Positions 1 to 6,408 of a DNA stretch of 21,993 bases are shown here, piece by piece; positions within the stretch are counted from its first letter, which is position 1, and each line of letters begins with the position of its first letter. Both the position numbers and the translations under genes were made by a program. The DNA lies in the IMG/VR virus record IMGVR_UViG_3300008114_001706, positions 1 through 21,993 of that record; one strand, given 5' to 3'. The notes under the pieces are model-generated. The model ran no database searches. It saw nothing but the letters and a program-made list of their open reading frames with translations, and was not told where the DNA came from. This DNA comes from a virus.

Positions 1-1
1 G

Positions 2-133
2 TATTCAGTTATCAGACCTAATGTTGAATTAGATTATGCAAAGAGACACGCCCGTAAAGCCGTTGAGATAGCGTCGGTTCTTGACTCTAATACTAACAAG
101 CCTTTACAGTTGGTTGTACAGGAAAGGATGTAA
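2..133 (+). CDS. C-terminal fragment of an unidentified phage protein
   Basis: An open frame enters from the left edge and ends at TAA 131-133, giving 43 residues that end in LQLVVQERM. The fragment is mixed helical and basic (KRHARKAVEIAS). It has no motif I recognise, and too little is present to assign a family. The next gene starts two bases after its stop, so it belongs to the same plus-strand operon. Its position just before replication genes suggests another DNA-metabolism gene, but that is inference only. Confidence 0.6.
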   Translation, partial: YSVIRPNVELDYAKRHARKAVEIASVLDSNTNKPLQLVVQERM

Positions 134-135
134 CT

Positions 136-288
136 ATGGAGTTTAATACATACCAAGAAGTAAAACCAGAGTTCAGGGAAGTTATAGCAACAAGTGAGTA
201 CGCTGCACACTACTGGTTTGAACAGGGCTGGAAGGCTTGTAGACTTGCTTTCTTATTACACGATCAAGCAGAGAAGGCAAAGCTATGA
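136..288 (+). CDS. small hypothetical protein, 50 aa
   Basis: The ATG lies two bases after the upstream stop, and the upstream gene's last codons supply an AGGAAAGG-type ribosome-binding sequence about 8 bases before it. The product is 50 residues, with an acidic/polar first half and an aromatic stretch (AAHYWFEQGWKACRLAFLL) that could form an amphipathic helix. No family is recognised. Its last four bases form an ATGA overlap with the next small gene, the usual sign of translational coupling. Confidence rests on this tight packing, not on homology. Confidence 0.65.
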   Translation: MEFNTYQEVKPEFREVIATSEYAAHYWFEQGWKACRLAFLLHDQAEKAKL

Positions 289-371
289 CAGTGTTTATAT
301 TTGGTTTGTTGATAGGTGTTGTTATTGGTAGAGCGTTTGATTTGTGGGTGGATTGGAAGTATAACAAGTGA
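285..371 (+). CDS. 28-aa single-helix membrane peptide
   Basis: The ATG overlaps the previous stop (ATGA), and its own TGA overlaps the GTG start of the nuclease gene (GTGA). The peptide is therefore locked between two coupled genes, which strongly suggests it is translated. Residues 3-15 (VFIFGLLIGVVIG) are a hydrophobic helix followed by a charged tail with two Trp, so a one-pass membrane peptide with a cytoplasmic C-terminus is plausible. Function is unknown. It could also serve mainly to deliver ribosomes to the downstream start. Confidence 0.6.
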   Translation: MTVFIFGLLIGVVIGRAFDLWVDWKYNK

Positions 372-1309
372 CTGATCCTAAAGAACTGTTGCTGACTGCA
401 CTACGTGCAGGTGATGCCAAGCGTTCAAGATCTACACAGGTACAGATTGGACCATCAGAACTAGGTGGTTGCCGACGTAAAGTTTGGTACCGACTCAACG
501 ATCAGCCAGAGACTAATGATAACGAAATGAAACTCGCTGCCATTATGGGTACTGCTATCCACGCAGAAATTGAAAGAGCTTTAGCAGATAACAAAGATGT
601 AATGATTGAGACTGCCGTTGAATACAACGGAATGAAAGCACATATTGACTGTTTCGTACCAGGTACTGGCGATGTTATTGACTGGAAGACAAGCAAGGTG
701 CGTAACCTTTCATACTTCCCATCAACACAACAACGCTGGCAAGTACAGACTTATGGCTATTTACTAGCTAAGAATGGCTATGATGTAAAGCGTGTCTCGC
801 TTGTCGCTATTGCACGTGATGGTGATGAGCGAGACGTCAAAGTTCATACAGAAGATTACGATGAAGCGATGGCACTAGAGGCACTGAGCTGGCTAGAGGC
901 TATCAAGACATCAGATACAGCACCAGAGCCAGAGCGAGAAGAAAACTACTGCAAGTTCTACTGCAAGTTCTATGACGCAAGTGGGCAGTTAGGATGCGTC
1001 GGTCTAAAAAAAGAACGTATCGCAACTGAAGAGGTATTAATCCAAGACAAGGATGCCTCAACTAATGCGATGAAATACCTACAATTAGATGAGAAGATCA
1101 AAGAGTTGACAAAAGAAAAAGACTCACTAAAGTCTGCTCTTGAAGGAATCGCTGGGATTACAGATACAGGTATCCAAGTTCGTTGGAATAAGGTAGCTGG
1201 AGTAACATCGGTAGACAAAGATGAAGTACTTGCTAAACTTGGTTTCGTACCAACCAAGCAAGGTGCAGATTCATTACGGTTAACAATCAAACAATCTGGA
1301 GGAAAGTAA
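368..1309 (+). CDS. Cas4/RecB-like PD-(D/E)XK exonuclease with probable Fe-S cluster
   Basis: This 313-residue protein has the PD-(D/E)XK nuclease signature of the Cas4/AddB/RecB superfamily. H65 lies in GTAIHAEIE (motif I), D94 in AHIDCF, D105-x-K107 in VIDWKTSK (the metal-binding core), and a QVQTYGYLL motif around 125-133 matches the QxxxY motif. One Cys upstream (C35) and three downstream (C195, C199, C210) match the 1+3 layout that holds a 4Fe-4S cluster in Cas4-type nucleases. Residues 230-260 look coiled-coil, and an extra basic C-terminal region follows. The family degrades or resects DNA ends with a 5'-3' preference; phage copies usually serve recombination or replication. The start is GTG, overlapping the previous stop by 4 bp; no better ATG lies nearby. 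C195 and C199 fall inside a 12-bp tandem duplication. No CRISPR genes are nearby, so a phage recombination role is preferred. Confidence 0.85.
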   Translation: MTDPKELLLTALRAGDAKRSRSTQVQIGPSELGGCRRKVWYRLNDQPETNDNEMKLAAIMGTAIHAEIERALADNKDVMIETAVEYNGMKAHIDCFVPGTGDVIDWKTSKVRNLSYFPSTQQRWQVQTYGYLLAKNGYDVKRVSLVAIARDGDERDVKVHTEDYDEAMALEALSWLEAIKTSDTAPEPEREENYCKFYCKFYDASGQLGCVGLKKERIATEEVLIQDKDASTNAMKYLQLDEKIKELTKEKDSLKSALEGIAGITDTGIQVRWNKVAGVTSVDKDEVLAKLGFVPTKQGADSLRLTIKQSGGK

Positions 1310-1684
1310 ATGGCTGCAAACGAAAACACAAAGTTCCAAGTAAACTTCAAGACAAACAATGGAACGCTTATTAATCTTTATGCAACTGATGTAAAGGAAC
1401 TAGAGGCAGGTCTTACTGATCTATCAATGGTCTCAGCTCTTATTAAGTCTACCGATGCTGAACTCAACGGTGGTAGAACACCAGCACCTACTGTTGATTC
1501 AATAGCACAGTCATTTAATGCAACACCTGTTGCTGCACCTGCTGTTGTCGAAGGTCAAGCACCAAGCTGTAAGCACGGTGTAATGAGTTTCCGTACAGGT
1601 ACTTCTGCTCGTGGCCCTTGGAAGGGCTGGATGTGTGCTGCACCAAAGGGTGCAACAGATAAGTGCTCAACTATCTGGGCCTAG
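1310..1684 (+). CDS. hypothetical protein with C-terminal zinc-ribbon-like motif
   Basis: The gene starts on the base after the nuclease stop, with a strong GGAGG ribosome-binding site 6 bases upstream. It encodes 124 residues. Residues 1-55 look like a small mixed alpha/beta domain. Residues 56-85 are a Pro/Ala/Thr-rich linker. The end carries C87-x-H89, then RGPWKGWMC (C109) and C119 before a terminal TIWA. The C-H-C-C spacing suggests a zinc knuckle of a kind seen in actinophage proteins next to replication genes. A DNA- or ssDNA-binding accessory role to the adjacent nuclease is possible but is inference. Confidence 0.7.
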   Translation: MAANENTKFQVNFKTNNGTLINLYATDVKELEAGLTDLSMVSALIKSTDAELNGGRTPAPTVDSIAQSFNATPVAAPAVVEGQAPSCKHGVMSFRTGTSARGPWKGWMCAAPKGATDKCSTIWA

Positions 1685-1687
1685 CAA

Positions 1688-1957
1688 ATGCGGGAACCGC
1701 ACGAGTTTGAGGTTCCTTTATGTGCTCAAGTAGGTGGCGATCTATTCTTTCCTGAAAAGGAAAGCGAAGGTAAATTAGCTCGCATCAATATCGCATCAGC
1801 AAAATCAATCTGTCGTAACTGTCAACACGTTACTGAGTGTGCAGAGTGGGGTATCCGCAAGGAACAACACGGCATATGGGGTGGAATGACAGGTAGTGAA
1901 CGACGCAAAATTCGTAGGCTACGAAACATAAGATTAGAAGAGGACAAGAGTGCTTAA
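1688..1957 (+). CDS. WhiB-like Fe-S transcriptional regulator
   Basis: This 89-residue protein shows the full WhiB signature: C12, then C42-x2-C45-x5-C51, all four ligands of the 4Fe-4S cluster, and W54. The GIWGG turn sits at 62-66, and the basic C-terminus (ERRKIRRLRN) is the DNA-contact region. WhiB-like proteins bind region 4 of the primary sigma factor and redirect transcription; phage copies (for example TM4 WhiB) can act dominantly over host WhiB proteins. It sits inside the replication operon, three bases after the previous stop, and its end overlaps the ATPase gene by 8 bp. No clear Shine-Dalgarno precedes the ATG, so it may depend on coupling. This gene is the best evidence that the host is an actinobacterium. 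Confidence 0.93.
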   Translation: MREPHEFEVPLCAQVGGDLFFPEKESEGKLARINIASAKSICRNCQHVTECAEWGIRKEQHGIWGGMTGSERRKIRRLRNIRLEEDKSA

Positions 1958-2795
1958 ACTTTCCCGTGCTTGGAGTGGAGTAACTACCAAAGCTACGCCA
2001 CTACCTGACGTGTGGAAAAATCTTGTCAAGCAATCTATTAAGTTTCGTCGTGGCCAAGTATGTATGGTAGCTGCAGCACCTAACGCTGGTAAGTCAATGT
2101 TCGCATTGATCTATGCCATCAAAGCACAGGTGCCAACGCTTTTCTTCTCCGCCGATACAGATACAGCGACAGTAATGATTCGTGCTGCTGCGCACCTATC
2201 GGGACATAGCCAGTTGGCTGTGGAACAGAACATAGATAAGAGATCTGATTATTATTCAGCACACTTAGCTAATACATCACATATTCAATGGGTCTTTGAC
2301 TCCAGTCCGTCTCTTGATGATATTGAGATGGAGATCAAGGCATACTTTGAATTGTATGGAGTAGCACCTCAGTTGATTATCATAGATAACCTAATGAATG
2401 TATCTGCTGAGACAGACAATGAGTGGGCAGGGCTACGTGCAATTATGATGGAGTTGCACGATATGGCACGTAAGACAGAGGCTTGCGTCTTAGTACTCCA
2501 TCACGTATCAGAACAATCAGAGTATGGTTCTCCTATGATGCCACCGCCTAGACGAGCTATTCACGGCAAGGTAAGTCAGCTACCAGCGTTGATACTTACA
2601 CTAGGTTATGATCCGTCACAAGGTCTGTTGCGTATCGCATCAGTCAAGAACCGATTTGGTCCACACTATGCAGATGCTTCTCAATGGGCATCATTGTTTG
2701 TTAACTTTGGCGCTTGTCAAATAGGCGATGATGATGCACAAGGTAGAGCGTATCTTCGTTCTAATGCAGAAGGAATCGCATATGGTAATGTCTAA
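1950..2795 (+). CDS. RecA/DnaB-fold ATPase (AAA_25-like, putative replicative helicase or recombinase)
   Basis: This 281-residue P-loop protein has Walker A APNAGKS at 43-49 and Walker B LIIIDN at 142-147. It also has a TLFFSADTD strand typical of DnaB/RadA-like ATPases, and a downstream ACVLVLHHVSE strand (about 177-187). GKVSQLPALILTL resembles the conserved end of the RepA/AAA_25 group. There is no N-terminal DnaB domain, so it is a core-only ATPase. It probably acts as the replication helicase or a recombination motor together with the adjacent primase and nucleases. GTG 1950 overlaps the WhiB gene by 8 bp in another frame. The next gene begins inside its last codons. The exact activity (helicase or recombinase) cannot be decided from sequence alone. 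Confidence 0.8.
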   Translation: MLKLSRAWSGVTTKATPLPDVWKNLVKQSIKFRRGQVCMVAAAPNAGKSMFALIYAIKAQVPTLFFSADTDTATVMIRAAAHLSGHSQLAVEQNIDKRSDYYSAHLANTSHIQWVFDSSPSLDDIEMEIKAYFELYGVAPQLIIIDNLMNVSAETDNEWAGLRAIMMELHDMARKTEACVLVLHHVSEQSEYGSPMMPPPRRAIHGKVSQLPALILTLGYDPSQGLLRIASVKNRFGPHYADASQWASLFVNFGACQIGDDDAQGRAYLRSNAEGIAYGNV

Positions 2796-3297
2796 GTACG
2801 CTCTAACAATAGAAGAGGAAGCCACTTGTGTTGAAGTTGGATACCAAAGACAGAAGCCATACTTCGGTGACCCAACGAAGAACATTAATTACTCAGAGGG
2901 TGACCTATGGGAAACGTGGCAGCACGTTGTCTGTGCAGGATCAGAGCTTGCATTTGCACGTATGGTCGGTAAGAACGACTTTACTCCACACTATAACAAA
3001 TGGAAGTCAGAGCTTGACATTCCAGGATTTGGAGAGATTCGTTATTCGTTTCCACCAGTAAGAGGAATGCGTTACTCAACTAGAGATGATGATAACCTTG
3101 TGTATGTATTGATGTCTGATGGTCTATGTCATAAGACACGACGCAATGCACCTGACTGGAAAGGACCTGAGTACACAGCTATTGGTTGGAAACTTGGGTC
3201 TGAATGTAAACGCGATGAATGGAAATATAACGATAGGACTTGGTATGTACCAGTTATATATCTTAACTCTATGGAAAGTTTGATACTCAATGGCTAA
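2782..3297 (+). CDS. hypothetical protein, possible PD-(D/E)XK-fold nuclease
   Basis: The frame is open from 2728. I choose ATG 2782 because an AGAAGG ribosome-binding sequence (2768-2773) lies 8 bases upstream and this gives only a short overlap with the ATPase gene; ATG 2788 is the alternative. The 171-residue product has CAGSELAFARMVG (E55), LDIPGFGEIRY (D79 and E85-x-R87) and a later YTAIGWKLGSE. That pattern matches a family of phage proteins suspected to have a restriction-endonuclease-like fold, in which a Glu helix precedes a D...ExK-type hairpin. Here the usual Lys is Arg, so activity is uncertain. The nuclease fold is inference. Confidence 0.75.
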   Translation: MVMSKYALTIEEEATCVEVGYQRQKPYFGDPTKNINYSEGDLWETWQHVVCAGSELAFARMVGKNDFTPHYNKWKSELDIPGFGEIRYSFPPVRGMRYSTRDDDNLVYVLMSDGLCHKTRRNAPDWKGPEYTAIGWKLGSECKRDEWKYNDRTWYVPVIYLNSMESLILNG

Positions 3298-3640
3298 CAA
3301 GAATGGTCGCAAAGGTTCTCAGTTTGAGACAGATGTTATGAAATGGCTACGTAACGCGGGAGCTATGGCAGAACGTTTGACTAAGGCTGGGGCAAAAGAT
3401 GAAGGTGATATGGTTGTTATCATATCTGGAGAAACCTTTATCTTAGAACTCAAGAACAGGCAGACCCTTTCCCTGCCTGAATTCTGGAGAGAAGCACAGG
3501 TTGAGGCGCTTAACTACGCAAAGGCTAGGGGTCTTGGGGAAGTTCCCCTTTCCTATGTTGTAGTTAAGCGTCGCAACGCACCAATAGAACAAGCCTGGGT
3601 CATTCAAGACCTAGCACAATGGATAAAGGAGAAACAATAA
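3290..3640 (+). CDS. Holliday junction resolvase-like PD-(D/E)XK nuclease
   Basis: This 116-residue protein has a compact nuclease core: E13 in GSQFETDVMKWLR, D40 in KDEGDMVV, then E53-L-K55 in FILELKN, followed by a helix with Q70 (WREAQVEAL). The order and size match the VRR-NUC/Hjc-type resolvases of phages, which cut four-way junctions or branched DNA before packaging. ATG 3290 overlaps the upstream stop by 8 bp. The C-terminus (WVIQDLAQWIKEKQ) is a final helix. Function as a resolvase is well supported by family resemblance; the precise substrate is not shown by sequence. Confidence 0.8.
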   Translation: MANKNGRKGSQFETDVMKWLRNAGAMAERLTKAGAKDEGDMVVIISGETFILELKNRQTLSLPEFWREAQVEALNYAKARGLGEVPLSYVVVKRRNAPIEQAWVIQDLAQWIKEKQ

Positions 3641-3756
3641 TGCCAGTACCAGGTGGAGAAATAACAACAACAGAGATCCTAGTACCAGTAGTAGAAGAAG
3701 TAGTTGAAGATTCAACTACAGAGGAAGACGAAGATGATTTGCCAGAACTGTCGTAA
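3640..3756 (+). CDS. 38-aa acidic hypothetical peptide
   Basis: The ATG overlaps the preceding TAA by one base (TAATG), and AAGGAG 3626-3631 gives a good ribosome-binding site. The 38 residues begin MPVPGGEITTTEI and become strongly acidic (EEVVEDSTTEEDEDDLPELS), with no predicted fold. It overlaps the next small gene by 23 bases. Coupling and the ribosome-binding site support expression. A DNA-mimic or protein-interaction role is conceivable for such charge but is speculation. Confidence 0.55.
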   Translation: MPVPGGEITTTEILVPVVEEVVEDSTTEEDEDDLPELS

Positions 3757-3913
3757 AGCAGGAGAAGAGAACACACTCGCTCATTACAAGCGAGCTACTA
3801 ATTGGCACGAGAAATGTGATTTTAAGGGGTGCGTATGCCAGCACAAGACTGGTCCAGGGTTAGTAAAGCGTCCAAACGAAAGCACTCCGTTGATGCAACT
3901 TCAATCCCCATAG
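3734..3913 (+). CDS. 59-aa Cys-rich zinc-finger-like protein
   Basis: I place the start at ATG 3734 because GAGGAAG (3721-3727) lies just upstream; an earlier ATG at 3704 lacks one. The 59-residue product has C3-x2-C6, then C28, C33 and C35 in EKCDFKGCVCQHKTG. This CxxC...C-x4-CxCQH arrangement recurs in actinophage small proteins near primase genes and suggests one or two zinc sites. Its 3' half overlaps the CHC2 primase gene by 79 bases in another frame. Function is unknown; nucleic-acid binding is the likely class. Confidence 0.65.
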   Translation: MICQNCRKAGEENTLAHYKRATNWHEKCDFKGCVCQHKTGPGLVKRPNESTPLMQLQSP

Positions 3914-4212
3914 GAACTATTGTTTCCTATTACGGTGGAGAAGTAAGAGAAGGTAAGTCAGCAGCAGTTCGTTGCTGTATACATACAGATAGTAGACGTA
4001 GTGCTGTAATGAATACGTATGACAACCTGTACTTCTGCCATACCTGCGGTAAAGGTGGCAGTTCAGTAGATGTTGTTATGCACATAGAGAATTTGGAGTT
4101 CAAGGATGCCCTCAATCGTGCAATCGAAATCACTGCTGGAAGCGGCCAACCATTACAGTCAGGCAATAAACGAAGAGGCTCTAAACTATCTCGAAGGACG
4201 TGGAATATCTGA
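3835..4212 (+). CDS. DNA primase, CHC2 zinc-finger part
   Basis: ATG 3835 is preferred because AAGGGG (3824-3829) sits 5 bases upstream; a GTG at 3829 is inside that site. The 125-residue product carries the primase zinc-binding motif: RCCIH (C48-x-H50), then FCHTCGKGG (C68-x2-C71). The usual SSVDVVMHIENLEFKDALNRA helix follows, which in DnaG-type primases comes just after the zinc finger. After residue about 100 the frame runs out into a short basic tail. The continuation expected in a full primase, including the Toprim domain, lies in the next frame, in a separate gene that overlaps by 107 bases. Together the two would rebuild a DnaG-like primase that makes RNA primers for the adjacent helicase-like ATPase. 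Confidence 0.82.
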   Translation: MPAQDWSRVSKASKRKHSVDATSIPIGTIVSYYGGEVREGKSAAVRCCIHTDSRRSAVMNTYDNLYFCHTCGKGGSSVDVVMHIENLEFKDALNRAIEITAGSGQPLQSGNKRRGSKLSRRTWNI

Positions 4213-4756
4213 TGCTGTTGCTCAACAGTTTTCGTTGGGTGTTGTAACAGATCCAATTAATGGCCACGAAATGCACAGGGGTTGGCTTTCCATACCGTAC
4301 ATCACAGCTAATGGACTATGTGTAGGCTTTAAGTTCAGACGACTAGATGAAGGCAAACCCAAGTATGGATCTCCATTAGGTCAGAAGGCACACCTGTATA
4401 ATGTAGGTGATATAACTATTGATAGCTCTTTCATTGCAGTATGTGAGGGTGAATTAGATACGGTCATCTTGTCTGGTCTAGTGGGCATACCAGCAGTAGG
4501 TGTACCTGGAGTACAGTCTTGGAAACCACACTTTGTCAAGCTCTTTACTGGCTATGACAACATCTTTGTTATTGGTGACAATGACATCAAGGAAGATGGT
4601 ACTAACCCAGGTGCTGAGTTTTCTAAGCGTGTCGCACAAGAGGTTACAAATAGTACAATAGTAACATTACCCCCATCAATGGACATCAATGACTTCTATC
4701 TGGCCAATGGTGCAGATGCTACGAAGGCTTTGTTACTAGGACAGAAGGATGAGTAG
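4106..4756 (+). CDS. DNA primase, Toprim catalytic part
   Basis: This 216-residue protein has the linker helix NEEALNYLEGRGIS common between primase zinc finger and Toprim domains. The Toprim core follows: E114 in VCEGELDTV, GIPAVGVPG, the metal-binding D158-x-D160 in FVIGDND, and a PPSMDINDFYL segment at the end. Toprim primases use these acids to hold the catalytic metals. ATG 4106 has GGAG (4095-4098) at good spacing, so independent initiation is plausible. It overlaps the CHC2 gene by 107 bases in the +1 frame. Either two subunits form the primase or ribosomes shift frame to make a fusion; the sequence alone does not decide. Compared with DnaG it lacks a helicase-binding C-terminal domain. 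Confidence 0.85.
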   Translation: MPSIVQSKSLLEAANHYSQAINEEALNYLEGRGISDAVAQQFSLGVVTDPINGHEMHRGWLSIPYITANGLCVGFKFRRLDEGKPKYGSPLGQKAHLYNVGDITIDSSFIAVCEGELDTVILSGLVGIPAVGVPGVQSWKPHFVKLFTGYDNIFVIGDNDIKEDGTNPGAEFSKRVAQEVTNSTIVTLPPSMDINDFYLANGADATKALLLGQKDE

Positions 4757-4762
4757 AGACGA

Positions 4763-5158
4763 ATGGCTACAGATGGTACAGATTTTGCAGCATATGGGCT
4801 TCCAGATCCTAGAGATCAATATGGAAACCGAGACTTTGTTAGTCCGTCCTACCCCAGCAAGATAGATGAGGCGTTCGTTGCAGATGTCTGGCGGATTATG
4901 GATCAAGCTGGCAACCTATTGGTACGTAAGCACCACGACTACGGCCCAAAGAACATTGCTCATTCACCAGGTGGACCACTTAATGGTCTGCGTGTACGTA
5001 TGTGGGACAAGATAGCTCGCATTAATAACCTTGTTGATTCTAACGTTAGCCCTAGCAACGAGTCATTGCGTGATTCATTCTTAGACTTACTTAACTACTC
5101 AGCGATTGCAATGATGGTACTCGATGGCGTATGGCCAGAAGTACAGGATGATGACTGA
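4763..5158 (+). CDS. DUF1599-like (nucleotide-modification-associated / MazG-like) protein
   Basis: This 131-residue, all-helical-looking protein has RKHHDYGPKNIA at 55-66, GPLNGLRVRMWDKIARINNL at 71-90 and NESLRDSFLDLLNYSAIAM at 99-117. The KxxDYG...DK..R..NL...ES..D...DL.NY pattern is that of the DUF1599/Nmad1-like group, distantly related to all-alpha NTP pyrophosphatases; E100, D104 and D108 would be metal ligands. In phages these proteins sit near nucleotide or base-modification genes and may clean or tailor nucleotide pools. No base-modification enzyme is visible in this window. The start lies six bases after the primase stop. Family placement is fairly sure; activity is inferred. Confidence 0.75.
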   Translation: MATDGTDFAAYGLPDPRDQYGNRDFVSPSYPSKIDEAFVADVWRIMDQAGNLLVRKHHDYGPKNIAHSPGGPLNGLRVRMWDKIARINNLVDSNVSPSNESLRDSFLDLLNYSAIAMMVLDGVWPEVQDDD

Positions 5159-5783
5159 GTTACATAAATCTATCTATGACATAGCACCTAGTGTTGCAAG
5201 CGCAATAGCACGTCGCTTCCGTGGCTATGTAGAGAGAGATGATGTACTGCAAGAGTGTCTTGCTTGGGCATTAACACGTGGTAAACAGTTTGATGAGATG
5301 CTTAATGAACCCAATGCAGTCCAACGTGTTATCAATGAGAAGCGTATTGCTTGGCAGATGAAGCGTTCTGCTGAACGTTATGCTCGCAAAGAGAAGGCAT
5401 CTAAGTCTGGCTATCGAACAGGTGATGAAGCCTTCTACGATACAGCTATGATTGCACAGGTCTTGCCTCACGTGATTGCATCTATTGTTGATGACACAGT
5501 ATTAGAGCAGGCTCAGAACCTTATCAACGATGGTTCACCCAAGAAGCCTAGCGTTCCAGCAGAAGGCGGCAACCTGCTTGCTACCCTGATTGATGTCAAG
5601 CGTTCCTATCTAAAGTTAGAAGTAGAAGACCAGACCATACTTCGTATGCGCTACCACGAAGGACTTACCTTGCAACAAGTAGCACATTTATTAGAATGTG
5701 CTATCTCTACTGCAGATCGTAGATGCACCAGCGCATTACGTAAGGTGCAGAATGGCTTGGGTGGTGACAACCCGTGGCAATGA
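5148..5783 (+). CDS. sigma-70-like transcription factor
   Basis: The frame opens at 5124. I choose ATG 5148 (ATG 5151 is equally possible), with AGAAG 5137-5141 upstream and only a short overlap with the previous gene. The 211-residue product has an N-terminal helix pair with RDDVLQECLAWAL (30-42), like sigma region 2. A basic linker (60-85) follows, and the C-terminal segment ILRMRYHEGLTLQQVAHLLECAISTADRR (about 164-192) is a sigma region-4 helix-turn-helix with the usual A-H-L...S-T-A-D-R pattern. It lacks a clear region 3. It would direct RNA polymerase to phage promoters or act as an HTH regulator. Presence in one operon with a WhiB protein, which itself targets sigma region 4, suggests a linked control circuit. 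Confidence 0.72.
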   Translation: MMTELHKSIYDIAPSVASAIARRFRGYVERDDVLQECLAWALTRGKQFDEMLNEPNAVQRVINEKRIAWQMKRSAERYARKEKASKSGYRTGDEAFYDTAMIAQVLPHVIASIVDDTVLEQAQNLINDGSPKKPSVPAEGGNLLATLIDVKRSYLKLEVEDQTILRMRYHEGLTLQQVAHLLECAISTADRRCTSALRKVQNGLGGDNPWQ

Positions 5784-6163
5784 AAGAGATTGATTTATTT
5801 GAGTATCTAAGGGACAACCTATACCCAGACCTTACCAAGTCTGAGGGTATCTATGACTCCTTTGATTGCATTAGTGTTATGGCAGGTCACTACATAGAAC
5901 TCAAGTGTAGACATACACACTATGACACACTACTCATTGAAGAGATGAAGTATCGTAAGCTGATAACGCAGGCAGCAGAAAGGGATCTCATTCCCTTCTA
6001 CATTAACTCGACTCCAGAAGGGGTCTTTTCTTTTGACCTGATGGATGTTGCAGAACCTGAATGGTTAAGTCATTGGATGCCAGCAACAACTGAGTTTGCA
6101 CGTTCTAACAAGGTCAGTAAGTTAGTAGGTTATCTACCTATCGAAGAGGCGGTTAAACTCTGA
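5780..6163 (+). CDS. hypothetical protein with PD-(D/E)XK-like motif
   Basis: ATG 5780 makes a 4-bp ATGA overlap with the sigma-like gene; GTG 5774 is an alternative. The 127-residue protein contains SFDC then HYIELKCRHTHYDTLLIEEMKY. D29 with E40-L-K42 fits a D...ExK metal site, followed by a helix and the strands PFYINSTPEGVFSFDL. That order resembles small restriction-endonuclease-fold proteins. If correct, it is a fourth nuclease-like protein in this operon. I do not recognise a named family, and the fold assignment is inference from the motif and strand order. Confidence 0.7.
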   Translation: MKEIDLFEYLRDNLYPDLTKSEGIYDSFDCISVMAGHYIELKCRHTHYDTLLIEEMKYRKLITQAAERDLIPFYINSTPEGVFSFDLMDVAEPEWLSHWMPATTEFARSNKVSKLVGYLPIEEAVKL

Positions 6164-6336
6164 TGCAGTATGACTATCGTTGCCCTGAGTGCAATGGGGA
6201 AATAACTATTGAGCGCAGTATCCACGAAGATCCACGTGATCCTTCTTGCTTTGTGTGCCACATAAGTATGATCCGTAAGTGGGATTCACCTGGCGTTACC
6301 TTTAAGGGTAAAGGGTTTTACAGTACTGGTGGATAA
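6163..6336 (+). CDS. FmdB-family zinc ribbon protein
   Basis: This 57-residue protein starts MQYDYRCPEC and overlaps the previous stop by one base (TGATG). It has C7-x2-C10 and C29-x2-C32, and ends with GVTFKGKGFYSTGG. That matches the FmdB/CxxC_CxxC_SSSS family, whose members begin with an YxYxC strand and end in FKGxGFY. The family is annotated as putative regulatory; many phages carry one. It is the last gene of the plus-strand operon and is followed at once by a hairpin. The zinc ribbon is clear; the biological role is not. Confidence 0.85.
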   Translation: MQYDYRCPECNGEITIERSIHEDPRDPSCFVCHISMIRKWDSPGVTFKGKGFYSTGG

Positions 6337-6341
6337 GTAAA

Positions 6342-6373
6342 GAACCCTACCGCGGAAGGGTGCAGTAGGGTTC
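6342..6373. terminator. hairpin between convergent operons
   Basis: A perfect 9-bp inverted repeat, GAACCCTAC (6342-6350) and GTAGGGTTC (6365-6373), with a 14-base loop, starts six bases after the last plus-strand stop and lies 36 bases beyond the end of the minus-strand operon. Flanking TAAGT/ACTTA can extend it. On the minus strand the stem is followed by TTTACTT, on the plus strand by no T-run. It fits a terminator better for leftward transcription, with possible two-way use. Confidence 0.6.
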
Positions 6374-6408
6374 CACTTACTCGGAAGAAATGAGCAGATC
6401 AAACTATA

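Noticed and set aside
182-367. 61-codon minus-strand frame opposite the first two small genes
   Set aside because: The plus strand here holds two coupled genes with ATGA/GTGA overlaps. The antisense frame is composed of low-complexity residues and is a shadow.
368-1309. CRISPR-associated cas4 with a CRISPR array nearby
   Set aside because: No other cas genes and no spaced direct repeats of CRISPR type are found. The operon is a phage replication operon.
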